Origin: an uncultured Prevotellaceae bacterium
GTDB taxonomy: Bacteria; Bacteroidota; Bacteroidia; Bacteroidales; Bacteroidaceae
Length of the DNA stretch: 64,000 nucleotides
Assembly: GCA_902800495.1 (NCBI GenBank)
Contig: CADCET010000012.1
Span: forward strand, 62,001 to 126,000
Direction: 5' to 3'
In this document: positions 63,143-64,000 of the stretch, in pieces
Position numbering within the stretch: the stretch's first letter is position 1
How the letters are laid out: each line of letters opens with the position of its first letter
Program-made: the position numbers and the translations under genes
The notes under the pieces: generated by a model
Database searches by the model: none
What the model saw: only the letters and a program-made list of their open reading frames with translations
What the model was told of the DNA's origin: nothing

Positions 63143-63658
63143 TTACTGGACGTTATAGAGCAACCAGGCGTCGCCCTTCGGGTTGTATTTCGAACCACGA
63201 ATCTGGTCGCGGCTGTTCACTGCGTCTACCTTTGAGTCGAATGTCGTAGCGACGACACGGAACATATTGTTGGCCTCATTCTTGACAATCTGAGCGTTGT
63301 AACCACCGTCACGAAGCTGCTGCTGCAGACCTTCGGCGTTTGCCAACAGTCCAAATGAGCCAACTACCACGCTGAAGTTTCTCAGGCCGGAACCGTTGAC
63401 GAGAGCCACTCTCTCCTGACGGACTGACACATTGTCAACATTGTCGACCACACGGGTTTGTGTAGCAGGACGCGTGGTAACAGGTGCTACCACCGTCGGA
63501 GCTGTTTCCGTCTGAGGAGCCTCAGCCATACGCTGTGCAGCCTCCTGCGACTTTGCTTTCTCATAAGCCTTCTTATAGGCACTTTCACTACTCTTACCGC
63601 AGCTCGCGAAAGCCAGAGCCATGCTCAGACCAGCGCATACAACCATGTACTTTTTCAT
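63143..63658 (-). CDS. SPOR-domain lipoprotein
   Basis: 171 aa. Lipoprotein signal LSMALAFASCGKSS (lipidated Cys ~20), a Lys/Ala/Gln-rich helix, a Pro/Thr/Val linker, and a C-terminal SPOR domain (NFSVVVGSFGLLANAEGLQQQLRDGGYNAQIVKNEANNMFRVV). SPOR domains bind denuded peptidoglycan at the division site. First gene of a run ruvX-def-TPR. The upstream region (63659-63885) has only an imperfect -7 box for it (TTACTTTG, about 63715). Confidence 0.9.
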   Translation of the reverse strand: MKKYMVVCAGLSMALAFASCGKSSESAYKKAYEKAKSQEAAQRMAEAPQTETAPTVVAPVTTRPATQTRVVDNVDNVSVRQERVALVNGSGLRNFSVVVGSFGLLANAEGLQQQLRDGGYNAQIVKNEANNMFRVVATTFDSKVDAVNSRDQIRGSKYNPKGDAWLLYNVQ

Positions 63659-63838
63659 ACTTTAAATTCTCTATTTTTTTGTTGATAAATTACTGATTAC
63701 ATGAAAACTCACTGCAAAGTAACAAAATATCAACGAAAAACAGACAAAAATCGTACATAAAGTTTGTTAAATAGGCAAAATAGTAGCATTTTAACAAAAA
63801 ATGTCACAGATTTTAACGTGAGTTTCAGAAAAAAGTCG

Positions 63839-63846
63839 TATTTTTG
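63839..63846 (+). promoter_or_regulatory. -7 box of the YtxH gene
   Basis: TATTTTTG, 39 bases before the ATG; no -33 TTTG at the right distance. Confidence 0.55.
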
Positions 63847-63885
63847 CGGAACGAAATTTGTTTTACCAATAAAAAATTAGTACGT

Positions 63886-64000
63886 ATGAAAAGTTTAGGT
63901 TATATTGGCGCTTTCCTCGGCGGTGCTATCGCCGGAGCTGCCCTTGGTTTGCTGATGGCTCCTGAAAAGGGTGCCGATACGCGTGTGAAAATTACTGATG
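63886..64000 (+). CDS. YtxH-domain protein, 3' end outside window
   Basis: 38 residues visible, beginning KSLGYIGAFLGGAIAGAALG and reaching LLMAPEKGADTR, the typical start of YtxH general-stress proteins: one glycine-rich membrane helix then the LLxAPxxGxxTR motif. Function unclear; membrane-associated stress protein. Confidence 0.85.
   Translation, partial: MKSLGYIGAFLGGAIAGAALGLLMAPEKGADTRVKITD

Overview
The window is bacterial chromosome from the Bacteroidales, most likely a Prevotella-type species (Prevotellaceae). Evidence read directly: nearly every gene start is preceded by the Bacteroidota -7 promoter box TAnnTTTG, often with TTTG 19-20 bases upstream; Shine-Dalgarno sequences are weak; gene families and neighbourhoods are typical of the group (TssD/VgrG type VI genes of the Bacteroidota subtype, M13 peptidase lipoprotein, ribonuclease Y with ZapA, pectin-degrading enzymes, fimbrillin-like lipoprotein). 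No rRNA, tRNA, CRISPR array, insertion sequence or replication origin was seen.

Layout. 1-3.6 kb: end of a large outer-membrane beta-barrel protein facing a diacylglycerol-kinase-like lipid kinase. 3.7-11.2 kb: an AT-richer accessory block, all on the minus strand: ParE/RelE-type toxin-antitoxin pair, WYL regulator, an 805-aa protein that fuses a degenerate N6-methylase/specificity-like region to a histidine kinase, a receiver-domain partner coupled by an ATGA overlap, and a PIF1-like helicase. This looks like a defence or stress module. 11.2-15.1 kb: Fic protein, miaA, membrane-anchored CbxX-type AAA ATPase, gapA. 15.3-18.8 kb: mscL, a PL11 rhamnogalacturonan lyase, and an 0.8-kb non-coding stretch with a large inverted-repeat element. 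18.8-22.6 kb: guaA, a sugar nucleotidyltransferase, a 62-aa small protein and a fimbrillin-like lipoprotein. 22.6-30.5 kb: a five-gene type VI secretion operon (two TssD tube proteins, a 1411-aa VgrG with a coiled-coil insert, a beta-repeat protein, and a protein that reads like ribosome recycling factor). 30.6-41 kb: APH-RapZ fusion, M13 peptidase, DUF4450-type protein, candidate small RNA, groEL/groES, GH28 pectinase. 41.1-50.1 kb: sppA, lpxK, thiL, LuxR-type regulator, rny, zapA-like pair, a conserved hypothetical, an AAA ATPase. 50.2-52.5 kb: broken RhuM-like gene, a second inverted-repeat element, rfbA. 52.5-57.1 kb: rplT, rpmI, infC and thrS, with a GH43 arabinanase gene sitting in opposite orientation between infC and thrS. 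57-64 kb: ABC exporter with EcsC-like partner, TPR protein, def, ruvX, SPOR lipoprotein, start of a YtxH protein.

How the genes work together. Four pectin enzymes or candidates (PL11, DUF4450, GH28, GH43) are scattered as single genes with their own promoters rather than in a SusCD locus. Housekeeping operons (thrS/infC/rpmI/rplT, groES-groEL, gapA, guaA) alternate with accessory modules. Two non-coding themes recur: (1) tandem arrays of 7-, 8- or 9-bp units that fill gaps between co-directional genes, sometimes supplying stop or start codons and once lying inside miaA; (2) intrinsic terminators whose hairpin loop holds the -33 TTTG box of the next gene's promoter (three cases).

All family assignments come from motif reading without database search; coordinates of starts were adjusted by eye using promoter position, overlap and family N-termini.
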